DNA of 64,000 nt. It comes from Chthonomonas sp. GTDB taxonomy: Bacteria; Armatimonadota; Fimbriimonadia; Fimbriimonadales; Fimbriimonadaceae. Made by a program: the position numbers and the translations under genes. The notes beneath the pieces are model-generated. The model ran no database searches. It worked only from the letters and a program-made list of their open reading frames with translations, and had not been told where the DNA came from. Of the stretch, positions 15,291 through 24,301 are shown piece after piece; position 1 is the first letter of the stretch, and every line of letters begins with the position of its first letter. The stretch covers positions 248,001 to 312,000 of the forward strand of contig JAEURR010000005.1 of the NCBI GenBank assembly GCA_016788115.1, in the 5' to 3' direction.

Positions 15291-16670
15291 ATGGGCCAAT
15301 CGGATAAGTCTCTGCGAGTCGAATGGGAGCGAGGTTTCCGCGTGCTCCTAAACGGGAAAGAGCGTAAGCTCTCGCCTCGCAAGGCGGTGCCTCTTCTTTC
15401 GAGGTTGGTGTCGACGCCCCGGCACAGTCTATCGCGAAGTCAAACCGCAGCCTGGCTCTGGCCCGAAGCAAGTCCGACCAAGGCCGACGCCAACCTTCGC
15501 CAGCTGCTCGTCCGCATGCGGCGCGACCTCGGCGATCCGGACATCGTGCAACTGGCCGAATCGACGATTCATCTTGGGCCGTACAACGTTTCGAGCGACC
15601 AGGGGGTCGATTGCGCCGGATTCCGAACATTGGTCGAAGAACAGGACTGCGACGGGTCTTTCGACCCTCACGCCTGGGCGGCGGGCCTTGCCGTGGCTGG
15701 TCTTCAAGACTCGCCTAAGCGGGAGCTCGCCAAGCTTATCGACTGGTACTCCGAGCGCGATCCGCTCGCGGGGATGAAGCTCTTGGCCGACGCGTGGCAA
15801 GTCGCCTCCGCGATTGAGGGCGACGTGCTGGTTAACCTCACCAAGCGATTGCTGCGCGTTCAGGGAGGCGGCACAGACCGAGGATGGGTCCTCGCTTTGC
15901 AGGGCGCGGGATTGATGAGTTCGGGGCATGCGGTGCAGGCGAAGCCTGTCCTGCAAGACGCTTTCCATATCGGTCGCCGGGCGAAAGAATTCGCGATGTC
16001 GGCACAGGCGGCGTTTTGGATGACCTTTTCGCTCACCGAGGCGCGCGAGTACCGCTCCGCCGCAAGGATCGTTCGGTGGCTGTTCGATCTGGGAACCGAG
16101 ACCCAAGATCGCCTCACCCTCGGTCGCGCCCACCACTTGCATGGAGCCATCCTTTGGCATCATCGGGAGTTCAAGCAGGCTGAGCTGGAGCTCTGCGCAG
16201 CGATCAAGCATCTTGAATGCTCCGAATCGCCCATCGATCTCGTTCATGCTCGCTCGAACTACGCGGTCATGGCACGGGACCTGGGGTCGCCCGAGATCTA
16301 CGAACAACAGCGGATGCTTTCGGAAGGGCTCCTCGCCGAAGTGGAGGATTGGCGTTTACCGGTCGTGTTTGAATACGCCGGCATGCTCGCCGCCACGCTG
16401 TCGGGCGATCCGTACAAGGCACTCTCTGCGGGCGCAAATCTCGAACAGCGGTTCCGGCAGCATGAGCCGATGCCACTGTGCTTACGCACCATGGTTTTGG
16501 AGGCCGATGCGTTGGCCGCAGAGCAAGCGGGCGAGGAGGAACGCGCCCTCCGAGACTTGAGGCAAGCCAACGATCTACGACGAAAGCTCGGATACGCGCG
16601 AGCTCCCTACGAGGCCGCGCGTATCGTCAGTCTTGAGAACCGTATCGGACGACGTCGCCCCCGCTATTAG
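15291..16670 (+). CDS. BTAD/SARP-like transcriptional regulator with TPR-like C-terminus
   Basis: The 459-aa protein begins with an OmpR-type winged helix (about 8-100). LLNGKERKLSPRKAVPLLS corresponds to the platform, and SQTAAWLWPEASPTKADANL to the recognition region of BTAD regulators, with LGPYNVSSDQGVD as the wing end. The rest is alpha-helical with repeated Ala/Leu-rich pairs typical of TPR or BTAD helices, probably for ligand or partner sensing. No NB-ARC ATPase module is present, unlike large SARPs. TACAAT lies at 15275-15280, ten bases before the ATG. Its 3' end overlaps the convergent ALDH7 by 4 bp (TTAG carries both stop codons). Confidence 0.82.
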   Translation: MGQSDKSLRVEWERGFRVLLNGKERKLSPRKAVPLLSRLVSTPRHSLSRSQTAAWLWPEASPTKADANLRQLLVRMRRDLGDPDIVQLAESTIHLGPYNVSSDQGVDCAGFRTLVEEQDCDGSFDPHAWAAGLAVAGLQDSPKRELAKLIDWYSERDPLAGMKLLADAWQVASAIEGDVLVNLTKRLLRVQGGGTDRGWVLALQGAGLMSSGHAVQAKPVLQDAFHIGRRAKEFAMSAQAAFWMTFSLTEAREYRSAARIVRWLFDLGTETQDRLTLGRAHHLHGAILWHHREFKQAELELCAAIKHLECSESPIDLVHARSNYAVMARDLGSPEIYEQQRMLSEGLLAEVEDWRLPVVFEYAGMLAATLSGDPYKALSAGANLEQRFRQHEPMPLCLRTMVLEADALAAEQAGEEERALRDLRQANDLRRKLGYARAPYEAARIVSLENRIGRRRPRY

Positions 16671-18196
16671 ACGTCGAACCGAATCCCTTGTGCCAGAGCT
16701 GGCTTCTCTCGGCCAAAGTACGTTGTGCTGGTCTGTCGGCGCATGTACGCCTTCCAACTGTCAGAGCCCGACTCGCGGCCACCGCCCGTCTCCTTCTCCC
16801 CGCCAAACGCGCCGCCGATCTCCGCACCGCTCGTGCCGATGTTCACGTTGGCGATGCCGCAATCGCTGTGTCGCTTGAAGTACTCGGCCTCGCGAACGTC
16901 GGTGGTCATGATCGATGAGCTCAGCCCCTGCGGGACCTCGTTATGAAGCTCCATGACCGATTCCAGATCGTCGTAGGGCATTACGTAGGTGATCGGCGCA
17001 AAGGTCTCCGCGTGAATCGTGGCACTGTGCGCCGGCAAGTGCACGAGGGCAGGCTTTACATAGTACGCTTCCGCGCCCATCGTCTCGAGCGTTCGGGTGC
17101 CACCGACGATGTCGAGGGCCTCGCCGCGGACTCGATCCAGCGCCGCCTGCATACCATCGTAAGCCAGACGGTCGATCAGCGGACCGACGAGCGTGGTGGG
17201 CTGGAGCGGGTCACCGACCTTGTTTTCGCCGATGAACTCGTAAGCCGTCTTCAGGTTCGCAACCACTTTCTCGATGAGCGAGCGATGGACAAAAACCCGT
17301 CGCGTGCTCGTGCAGCGCTGACCGGCCGTCCCGACGGACCCAAACAGGATCGACGGGATGGCGATTTCCAGGTCCGCGCTCGGGGTCACGATGATCGCGT
17401 TGTTACCGCCAAGTTCGAGCAGGCTGCGCCCAAACCGCGCTGCGACTTTGGGGCCGACGATGCTACCCATGCGGCTACTTCCCGTGGCGCTGATGAGCGG
17501 GATGCGGTGGTCTTCAACCATCTGACTGCCCTGCTCGACTGCGCCAAGAATAACCTGACTGAGCCCTTCTGGAGCTTGCGGGAAGTCCTTGGCGACCTCG
17601 TCAAAGAGGCTCTGACACGCGAGAGCAGTGAGTGGGGTCTTCTCGCTAGGCTTCCAGAGGCACGAGTCGCCGCAAACCAACGCCAAGCACGCATTCCACG
17701 CCCACACTGCGACCGGAAAATTGAAGGCGCTGATGATGCCGATGGGACCGAGCGGGAGCCAGTTCTCTTGCATCGTGTGGTTCGGTCGCTCGCTTGCGAT
17801 GGTCAATCCGTAAAGCTGGCGGCTGAGACCAACCGCGAAATCGCAGATGTCGATCATCTCCTGAACTTCGCCGCGGCCCTCTTCCAGAATCTTGCCGCAC
17901 TCCAGGGTCACCAGTTGCGCCAGTTCTTCCTTGTGCGCGCGCAGGGCCTCGCCGTAACGCCGGACGAGTTCGCCGCGAATGGGGCCGGGGACTTCGCGCC
18001 AGGAGCGGAACGCTGCGACCGACCGGGCGATCTTGGAATCGACCTCGGCCTTCGAGTCGAACTTGAGCTGAGCGAGCGGCTGCCCGTCCACCGGCGAGTG
18101 GACCGTCAGGTCCGAACCCGCGAAGCGATCAAGGTTGGGGATCAGCCGCCGCACGACTTCGGCGTGGGCAGTCGACAGTGCAGAACTTGGTGTCAT
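16667..18196 (-). CDS. ALDH7-family aldehyde dehydrogenase (aminoadipate-semialdehyde dehydrogenase type)
   Basis: The 509-aa NAD(P)-dependent dehydrogenase has catalytic Cys295 (GQRCTSTRRV), general base Glu261 (LLELGGNNAI) and cofactor Lys182 (WKPSEKTPL). The C-terminal GGAFGGEKETGGGRESGSD and SWKAYMRR are hallmarks of ALDH7 (antiquitin), which oxidises alpha-aminoadipic semialdehyde in lysine catabolism and also betaine aldehyde. ATG 18196 is preferred over the longer frame because a TACACT box lies six bases upstream and the family starts here. The lysine-degradation partners are not adjacent. Confidence 0.93.
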   Translation of the reverse strand: MTPSSALSTAHAEVVRRLIPNLDRFAGSDLTVHSPVDGQPLAQLKFDSKAEVDSKIARSVAAFRSWREVPGPIRGELVRRYGEALRAHKEELAQLVTLECGKILEEGRGEVQEMIDICDFAVGLSRQLYGLTIASERPNHTMQENWLPLGPIGIISAFNFPVAVWAWNACLALVCGDSCLWKPSEKTPLTALACQSLFDEVAKDFPQAPEGLSQVILGAVEQGSQMVEDHRIPLISATGSSRMGSIVGPKVAARFGRSLLELGGNNAIIVTPSADLEIAIPSILFGSVGTAGQRCTSTRRVFVHRSLIEKVVANLKTAYEFIGENKVGDPLQPTTLVGPLIDRLAYDGMQAALDRVRGEALDIVGGTRTLETMGAEAYYVKPALVHLPAHSATIHAETFAPITYVMPYDDLESVMELHNEVPQGLSSSIMTTDVREAEYFKRHSDCGIANVNIGTSGAEIGGAFGGEKETGGGRESGSDSWKAYMRRQTSTTYFGREKPALAQGIRFDV

Positions 18197-18202
18197 GCCC
18201 CT

Positions 18203-18208
18203 AGTGTA
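18203..18208 (-). promoter_or_regulatory. -10 box of the ALDH7 gene, probably leaderless
   Basis: On the minus strand TACACT precedes the ATG by six bases (AGGGGC). It lies in the 31-bp gap after the AAA ATPase gene. Confidence 0.5.
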
Positions 18209-18227
18209 TCTCTTCGACCCCGAACGG

Positions 18228-19733
18228 CTAGGCGTCAGACTGCACGATCGCGCTCGGCCGAGCACGCATGCTCGCCCAAGTCCGTAGTTCGTCGATCTCT
18301 TCCGCCATCATGCGGCTGAGAGGCACCTGGGTCTTGGACTCTTCGAGCAGATCGTCCATGGCAAGTTCCCGGCCGGCATCGAAGGCATGGAACAGCCCGG
18401 CAATCACCACTTGCTCAATCTCGGCCCCCGAGAATCCTTTGGTGGCCGCGCTGAGAGCGGGAAGGTCGTAGCCCTTCGGGTCACGTTTGCGCTTGCTCAG
18501 GTGGATCGCGAAGATCTCTTCGCGCTCCTTTGCCCCCGGAAGGTCCACGAAGAAGATCTCGTCGAAGCGCCCTTTGCGGAGCAACTCGGGAGGGAGTTGA
18601 CTGACGTCATTGGCGGTCGCGATGAGGAAGACCGGTTTCTGCTTCTCCTGCATCCAGGTGAGGAAAGTCGCGAACACACGCTTCGCGGTACCACTGTCTC
18701 CAGAGCCCGAGCCCGCGACTCCGGCAAAACCCTTCTCAAGCTCATCGGCCCACAGACAGCACGGCGCGAGCGACTCAGCGGTCCGGATCGCCTTGCGGAT
18801 GTTCTCTTCGCTCTGTCCGACCAGCGAACCGAAGATACGACCGACGTCCAGCTTCAGCATGGGTAGATTCCACGTCGCTGCGATCGCCTTAGCCACCAGA
18901 GACTTTCCACAACCCTGGACACCCAGGAGCAAGATGCCTTTGGGCGCGGGGATTCCGAACTCCTTAGCTCGGTCAGTGAAACTCTTGGTGCGCTTGTTGA
19001 GCCAGTCCTTGAGCAGGTCGTGGCCGCCTACGTCCGCGAAACTGTGCTCGGCGGGATAGAACTCAAGCAGCCCCGACTTGCGGACGATCTGCTTCTTCTC
19101 TTCGATGATGACGTCGATGTCAATCTTCTTCCTCTCGACCACCGAGCGCATGAACGCGCTCTCGATCTCATCACGCGTCAACCCTTGGGCCGACTTGATG
19201 AGCAACTCGCGCAAGTCGGGTGCGACTTCGGTCGAGACGCCAGCGACGTCCTTCACGTTGTTCAACGTTTCGTCCAACTGCGCTTCAATGTCCTTGCGCT
19301 CGGGGAGCGGAAACTCGATGACGGTGAGGTCCTTCTCCAACTCAGTGGGCAGGACGAGCGTCGGCGCAACGATGACCAGCGTCTGCTTGCGGCTACGCAA
19401 CCCGAATGCCAGGTCCCGCAGCAGGCGTACCACGCGGGGGTCCTTCATGTACGGGTGGAAATCGCGTAGCAAGTAGATCTTTCCGTCCGAACTCTCGCGG
19501 ATCAAGGCCAGCACTTGAAGTTCGCTCGCGAGCGACTTGAGCTTCTCCGCCACCTCGGCGCTGACCGGGCTCGGCGACATCCCCTGCGTGAGCGACCACG
19601 AGTGCAGCGTCCGATCGAGCGTCTTGCACACCTGCTGCAGCGCCTCTTCGACGCGCCTCTCCTCCCAGCTCACCACGTACAGGATCGGGTAGCGCGAACG
19701 GGCCAGGGTCTCAAGTTCTCGTGCGATGTCCAC
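18228..19733 (-). CDS. Ycf46-like AAA+ ATPase
   Basis: The 501-aa protein has an N-terminal region (1-230) starting [20 protein letters not shown], as in chloroplast/cyanobacterial Ycf46. A classic AAA module follows: Walker A GVQGCGKS at 271-278, Walker [11 protein letters not shown] at 325-334, sensor 1 IATAND and arginine finger region [12 protein letters not shown]. In cyanobacteria Ycf46 is linked to regulation of photosynthesis and carbon uptake; in heterotrophs its role is unknown. GTG 19733 follows a TAACTT box by six bases. The ALDH7 gene downstream has its own predicted promoter. Confidence 0.9.
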   Translation of the reverse strand: MDIARELETLARSRYPILYVVSWEERRVEEALQQVCKTLDRTLHSWSLTQGMSPSPVSAEVAEKLKSLASELQVLALIRESSDGKIYLLRDFHPYMKDPRVVRLLRDLAFGLRSRKQTLVIVAPTLVLPTELEKDLTVIEFPLPERKDIEAQLDETLNNVKDVAGVSTEVAPDLRELLIKSAQGLTRDEIESAFMRSVVERKKIDIDVIIEEKKQIVRKSGLLEFYPAEHSFADVGGHDLLKDWLNKRTKSFTDRAKEFGIPAPKGILLLGVQGCGKSLVAKAIAATWNLPMLKLDVGRIFGSLVGQSEENIRKAIRTAESLAPCCLWADELEKGFAGVAGSGSGDSGTAKRVFATFLTWMQEKQKPVFLIATANDVSQLPPELLRKGRFDEIFFVDLPGAKEREEIFAIHLSKRKRDPKGYDLPALSAATKGFSGAEIEQVVIAGLFHAFDAGRELAMDDLLEESKTQVPLSRMMAEEIDELRTWASMRARPSAIVQSDA

Positions 19734-19739
19734 GCCGGA

Positions 19740-19745
19740 AAGTTA
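19740..19745 (-). promoter_or_regulatory. -10 box of the Ycf46-like gene, probably leaderless
   Basis: On the minus strand TAACTT is six bases before GTG 19733, with no ribosome-binding sequence between. Confidence 0.4.
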
Positions 19746-19776
19746 CCCCCGTGCGGCTCCGCGCGGTGGGACCGGC

Positions 19777-20625
19777 CTACCTGCTCGTTCTGACCATGTA
19801 CTCGGCAAGCGCCTTGCCAGCCAGCTGGCCCAAAAGTTCGTGAGCACGCCGAGTGGGATGAACGTCGTCCCAGAACAGGTACGCATCAGGGTTGATTCCG
19901 CTGAGACCCATGGCTTGCGAGGTGACGTTTGTGAACCCATAGGCCTGCGGCGACATCACGATGTCCTTGAGCTTCTGCTCAATGTCGAGGAGCACCATGG
20001 TCGTCGCCGGATACAGGCTCCGGAGCAGAGCAATCCGCGCGGCCAAGGCCGCGTTGTGGCCCGTGGTCAAGTTCGTCATCGCGTTCTGGTTCGCGCCGCC
20101 GACGTAGCGTGGGATCAGTCCGAGGGGAGGCAAATTGGGGACGAGGATCAGACGAGCACCGGCGCTCGCAAGGCGAGTGATGTCCGAGCCGATATTGTTG
20201 ATGGCCGTGGTCCAGTTCGTCGCGCCATCCAGGTAGTCGTTTCCGCCGATCCAAAGAACGAACAGATCAGTCGCAGCCGGGCTGGTACGGCTCAGGTACC
20301 GGCTCACTTGGGTCGCACAGTTAGCGATCACCAGGCTCACGTATCCCGAGCCTGTTTTGGCACCACCGAACGCGTAGTTCCAACCATTCGCCTGACTGCG
20401 GACGACCGACCCAAGGTGAAACCTCGTGGAGAAGCGCTCGATCCATACCGGACCATTCGAGAACCGCCCACTCCAATAGCCCGAACCTGGCGCAAACCCA
20501 AACGTCACCGAGTTCGTATTCCCCACGTCGCTGAGACTATCCCCGAAGATGACGACCTTTTTGATCTGCGCTTGGGAACTGACGGCGGCAACTAAGACCG
20601 CGACGGCAACAAAAATGCGACGCAT
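19777..20625 (-). CDS. Secreted GDSL/SGNH lipase-esterase
   Basis: The 282-aa hydrolase has a signal peptide (1-19, cleavage after SQA). SGNH blocks I (VVIFGDSLSDVGN, nucleophile Ser30), III (WIGGNDYLD) and V (FWDDVHPTRRAH, Asp and His of the triad) are all present. The FGDSLSDVGN form is that of the plant/phospholipase-lecithinase-hemolysin GDSL branch. It follows the outer-membrane barrel gene by 18 nt on the same strand, with its own TAGAGT box five bases before the ATG. Extracytoplasmic esterase; substrate unknown. Confidence 0.93.
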   Translation of the reverse strand: MRRIFVAVAVLVAAVSSQAQIKKVVIFGDSLSDVGNTNSVTFGFAPGSGYWSGRFSNGPVWIERFSTRFHLGSVVRSQANGWNYAFGGAKTGSGYVSLVIANCATQVSRYLSRTSPAATDLFVLWIGGNDYLDGATNWTTAINNIGSDITRLASAGARLILVPNLPPLGLIPRYVGGANQNAMTNLTTGHNAALAARIALLRSLYPATTMVLLDIEQKLKDIVMSPQAYGFTNVTSQAMGLSGINPDAYLFWDDVHPTRRAHELLGQLAGKALAEYMVRTSR

Positions 20626-20630
20626 GTCTT

Positions 20631-20636
20631 ACTCTA
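20631..20636 (-). promoter_or_regulatory. -10 box of the GDSL gene, probably leaderless
   Basis: On the minus strand TAGAGT lies five bases before ATG 20625 in the 18-nt gap after the barrel gene. Confidence 0.4.
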
Positions 20637-20643
20637 ACACGAG

Positions 20644-23247
20644 TCAGCGGGCGAATGAAAACTCAAGCGTTAGATCGAAACCGTTTGAGCGATACGCGCC
20701 GCTCGTGACTTGCGGATCGCGGCTCTGGACGCGCCGCCACCGATAGCCCGCGTTGAGCGCCAGCGTGGACCAGATGCGGTAGCTGTAGGTCAGACCGAGA
20801 TCGCTGCTGGACTGTGGCAGATATCCGCTCGATCGGGCGCCGTAATAGTCAAGACTCATCGAGTGTCGGTCGTTCAGCAGGTAGCGCACATTGCCGAAGA
20901 GCGAGTTGCTGTCTTGACCGAGTGAAGAATTCCCCGAGGCATGGAACAGGCTGCTGCCGAACGTGTACGAAAAGCGGCCTTTGGGGCTGCCGTCCAAGAA
21001 GAAGTTGACGTTGGTCGCCCCGGCGGTGAGCGGCGAGGTGATGTACCTCGTGTTGCTCCGGTCGAGGGTGACGTTGAGTCGGTGGTTTGCAGGAGCGTCG
21101 TAGCTCAGTCCGATGCTTGTGGCCCGGGTCACCGCGTTGGCACTGACGTTCCCGCTTGTGCGAGTGTTCCTGGCAGAAAGGTCGAGCTGCAATCCGGTGG
21201 TAACCAGGTATCGGGCCCCTAGCGACCACAATTCGTAGTTCGATGCTCCGCTGAGGAGGTTGCTTTCGGCCCCGCCGCTGAACCCGTTGCCATCAAACCC
21301 GATGCCCGACCCGCCCTGGTAGCCAAGCAAATTGACTTGGTTGCCAGCATCGGCAAGCGCATAACGTGCTCGAAACTCTAGCCGTTCCGAGGGCTGGAAA
21401 TTGGCCAGCAGTTCGTAGTCCCGGGCCGTCCCGCGCGCTGTGCCAGACTTCACTGCGTTGTATCCAACGTTCGTGCTCACGTTGAACCGATTGCGGTACG
21501 CGTAGCTCGCGCCGAGCTTGGCTCCAAAGACGTTGAACGGGGTTGTAGCTGTTGTGTTGCTCGTGCGGCCACTCGTCCGATTGAGACCCAAGCGCAGGTC
21601 GATGGGACCGAGCCGGTGACTGCCCGTAAGGTCGGTCGCGTCGGACTGTGAGCGGCTGGTCGCCAAGTTTGTGCGAGACCGCGCATGCTGCATCGTCCAG
21701 CGCGTGTCGTCTGTTGGGCGGTAGGTCGCGGTCCCAATGGCGGACGTTACGCGCGCAGCATTGAAAACCGTCTTGCCGGTCGTACTCGTGCTTCGAGTGC
21801 TGATCCGCGCGTTGCTTTCGCTCAGGGCCAGCGTCATCCGATCGCTCGGGCGTAGTTCCACGCGGGCGTCATGCGCCTGCTCGTTGCGGTTGAAACCGGT
21901 GGTCTCGATACCGACGAACCCCGTGGGTACATTGCGGACGCTGGCGGTCCAGATCGCCTTGCCTGACTGGTAGCGCACCTGCGCTCCCCGCGCGGTTCCG
22001 CTGCTCGGAGTGACCGTCTTCATCAAGCGGCCCGTGGCTTGGTAGATCGAGAATTCGCCCTGATTTCCGCGACGTCCCAACGGGATCGAGTAGTCGAGGC
22101 CGAGCACTTGGCGATCCCCGTCAACCGTACTGCGCGGCTTAGGCGTGTAGATCACGTCGATCCGATCCGTCGACGGCATGAATCGCGAGAAGTAGAAGAC
22201 GGCAAGATTGTCCTGGTCAAATCGGTAGTCCAAGCCGAGCGTTTGGATGATGCCGTTCACGCGGATCGTCACGCTCGCCGCGTTGATCGGCTCAAACTGG
22301 AGGAAGTACGGCGTGCTCGGTGCCCCGAACCCCTCGAACTTCTCAAGTCGCTGGCTCGATTGGCTGCCTCCTGCCGCAATCTGCTGGACGATGCTCGCGC
22401 CGATGCGCCCGGCCTTGCCCATCTGGTAGTTCACTGCCCCGCCACGCAGCGTCCCCGCCTTGGTACCGAACCCGAGTGCTTCGTAGGTCGCGACGATCGT
22501 GCTCGTTGGCGCGATGACTCGGTTCACGAATTGGATCGCGCCTGCGTCGTAGTCGATGACGTAGTCCGTGCCCGTGACCTGCGTAACCCCGTCTACTTGG
22601 ATCCGCTCCGTGCCCCGCAAAATCTGGTTGGACTGGAGGTAGTACGGCCCCGCAGAGTTGGCCCCTTGCAGCGAAATCGTCCTCGCGGTGCCCCGCACCT
22701 TGCTCTGAAGGACCTTCGTCGTCAAGTTGCCCGTGCGCACGCTCGCCTGAATCCCGCGCAAGCTCTTGTTCACCGTCGCGAATCGGTTGGTGTTGAGTAG
22801 CGAGGCGTAGATATCACCGGCATTAACGGTAACGCCGCGCTTGATGTAGTCCAGGCTGAAACGCTGGCCCTGCGGATCGTTCAGGCGGGAGTCAAGCAGC
22901 GTCCCCTCAAAGTTGAATAGCCCCAAAACGTTCCGGCCTGTGAAGTCGATCTGCCCAAAGTCGGTAAACCGCTTCTGCCCCTGCCCGAAGTAGTTCAGCG
23001 AGTCATACGCGCCGCGGTCCCCGCTCACTTGGTGGTTGTGGTAGCTCAGCCGGCGGTAGCCGCTCAGCTGGATCCGCTTGACCACTTGGGCTTGAACCTC
23101 TTGGATCAGCGTCCTCTTGGGCTTCTTCTTGACAACAGGCGGGAGCGTTTGAACCGGCGTCTCAGCCGTAGGTGGTGGTGTCTGCGCCAGCGCAACCCCT
23201 GAAGCCAGCAAGATCAGGCACGGGAACGCCGCTCTCAACCAAGGCAC
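20644..23247 (-). CDS. Large outer-membrane beta-barrel protein of unknown function
   Basis: The 867-aa protein has a signal peptide (about 1-21, SGVALAQ), a Pro/Lys-rich linker (TPPPTAETPVQ then VVKKKPKR), and then long alternating amphipathic strands with many Thr/Ser/Asn/Arg and aromatic ends, closing with FDLTLEFSFAR. Around 215-250 is a phrase (IQVDGVTQVTGTDYVIDYDA followed by IQFVNRVI) seen in small domains of predicted outer-membrane or surface proteins; a second near 325-345 reads IRVNGIIQTLGLDYRFDQ. No SLH, TonB plug or POTRA domain is recognised. GTG 23247 overlaps the end of csaB by 13 bp, tying it to cell-wall polymer modification. Confidence 0.75.
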   Translation of the reverse strand: MPWLRAAFPCLILLASGVALAQTPPPTAETPVQTLPPVVKKKPKRTLIQEVQAQVVKRIQLSGYRRLSYHNHQVSGDRGAYDSLNYFGQGQKRFTDFGQIDFTGRNVLGLFNFEGTLLDSRLNDPQGQRFSLDYIKRGVTVNAGDIYASLLNTNRFATVNKSLRGIQASVRTGNLTTKVLQSKVRGTARTISLQGANSAGPYYLQSNQILRGTERIQVDGVTQVTGTDYVIDYDAGAIQFVNRVIAPTSTIVATYEALGFGTKAGTLRGGAVNYQMGKAGRIGASIVQQIAAGGSQSSQRLEKFEGFGAPSTPYFLQFEPINAASVTIRVNGIIQTLGLDYRFDQDNLAVFYFSRFMPSTDRIDVIYTPKPRSTVDGDRQVLGLDYSIPLGRRGNQGEFSIYQATGRLMKTVTPSSGTARGAQVRYQSGKAIWTASVRNVPTGFVGIETTGFNRNEQAHDARVELRPSDRMTLALSESNARISTRSTSTTGKTVFNAARVTSAIGTATYRPTDDTRWTMQHARSRTNLATSRSQSDATDLTGSHRLGPIDLRLGLNRTSGRTSNTTATTPFNVFGAKLGASYAYRNRFNVSTNVGYNAVKSGTARGTARDYELLANFQPSERLEFRARYALADAGNQVNLLGYQGGSGIGFDGNGFSGGAESNLLSGASNYELWSLGARYLVTTGLQLDLSARNTRTSGNVSANAVTRATSIGLSYDAPANHRLNVTLDRSNTRYITSPLTAGATNVNFFLDGSPKGRFSYTFGSSLFHASGNSSLGQDSNSLFGNVRYLLNDRHSMSLDYYGARSSGYLPQSSSDLGLTYSYRIWSTLALNAGYRWRRVQSRDPQVTSGAYRSNGFDLTLEFSFAR

Positions 23248-24299
23248 CCGAGAAGGACGTCGATGTTCTTTTGGGCCTCAACCCGTTGCTTCGCGACCGC
23301 GTTCGTCACGGCGCGCTGCATTTTCTCCCGGGCTTCGTAGAACGACGCGTACGCGTCGAACACACGCTGCGCGCTGATCCCTTTCATCGACATGGCTGCT
23401 GGCAATCCCATCAATTGACTAAACGCCGAAACTTTGGGATCGTAACTAAGCATGAAGGGGGCGGTCCCCGCGCACGCCGCGAGGATCCCCGCGTGCAAGC
23501 GCATCGCGACCAAACCATCCAGTCGCATGATCTGGCGTTGGAAGTCGCCGGGAGTCGTGATGTCCTTCAGCGTGGGAATGCGCCCCCCGCTCTTCTCGCG
23601 GATTGCAGCGATGAGCTTGGCGTCCTCTCCACGGTCCATCGCGATGAGCACGGGCACCATTTTGCCCTTGATGAAGAGCGAGCAGAGATCTGAGAAGAGG
23701 GCAATGGTGGAATCGTCATTGCCAAATGGACGCGGAGAGATGCCGATGGCGGGCATGCCGCCAACGGAAAAGCTCTCTACCGCTCCCCCCGGCTCGGCGT
23801 TCGGCAGCAAGTAAGCCATGTCGGCCCCCACGCGCGGAATCTGCTTGACACCTAGGCTCTTCAGAGTCTGCACTGAACCAGGATCGCGAACGACGATGGC
23901 ATCGGCGGCATTGAAGGCGGCGGTTGCCGCCTTCTTTCCGAGACAGTGGGTCAGCGGGCCGACTCCTTGGCCCAACATCACGACCTTCTTTCCCGCCTTC
24001 TTGGCGACCTTCACGAGGTTCGCGTAGTACAGGGTGCTTCGCCAACTGGTGACGTCCTGGAAGATGCTTCCGCCGCCGAGGACCAGCGCATCGGCGTTTT
24101 GGATCTCCTGCGCGTAGGCGGACATGGTTCGCCGCGGAATGCACCGCACCGCGTACCCCTGGACGGAGCCAGCCTGGCCGCCGTACATGACGACCGGTTC
24201 TATCTGAGCTGCATGCAGGGCTTCGAGACAGCCGCCCATGATGGCGTCATCGCCAAGGTTGCCCTCACCAAAGTAGCCTGCCAAAATGACCTTTCGCAC
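23235..24299 (-). CDS. csaB: Polysaccharide pyruvyl transferase CsaB
   Basis: CsaB adds ketal-linked pyruvate to a cell-wall polysaccharide that SLH-domain proteins bind. The 354-aa protein opens VILAGYFGEGNLGDDAIMGG, has LVLGGGSIFQD, VMLGQGVGPL, VRDPGSV and the C-terminal MRLHAGILAACAG that are characteristic of the family. GTG 24299 is the family start and lies two bases after the DUF5693 stop, so the pair is translationally coupled; the upstream in-frame extension falls inside DUF5693. No SLH-domain protein is seen in this window. Confidence 0.94.
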   Translation of the reverse strand: MRKVILAGYFGEGNLGDDAIMGGCLEALHAAQIEPVVMYGGQAGSVQGYAVRCIPRRTMSAYAQEIQNADALVLGGGSIFQDVTSWRSTLYYANLVKVAKKAGKKVVMLGQGVGPLTHCLGKKAATAAFNAADAIVVRDPGSVQTLKSLGVKQIPRVGADMAYLLPNAEPGGAVESFSVGGMPAIGISPRPFGNDDSTIALFSDLCSLFIKGKMVPVLIAMDRGEDAKLIAAIREKSGGRIPTLKDITTPGDFQRQIMRLDGLVAMRLHAGILAACAGTAPFMLSYDPKVSAFSQLMGLPAAMSMKGISAQRVFDAYASFYEAREKMQRAVTNAVAKQRVEAQKNIDVLLGCLG

Positions 24300-24301
24300 G
24301 G

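Noticed and set aside
16943-18319. 458-codon plus-strand open frame
   Set aside because: It lies entirely antisense to the ALDH7 gene, whose motifs are unambiguous; long antisense frames are common in GC-rich coding DNA. It has no domain and is rich in Arg/Asp.
20644-23247. SLH-domain or TonB-receptor identity for the barrel protein
   Set aside because: No SLH repeat, plug domain or TonB box could be found despite the neighbouring csaB.
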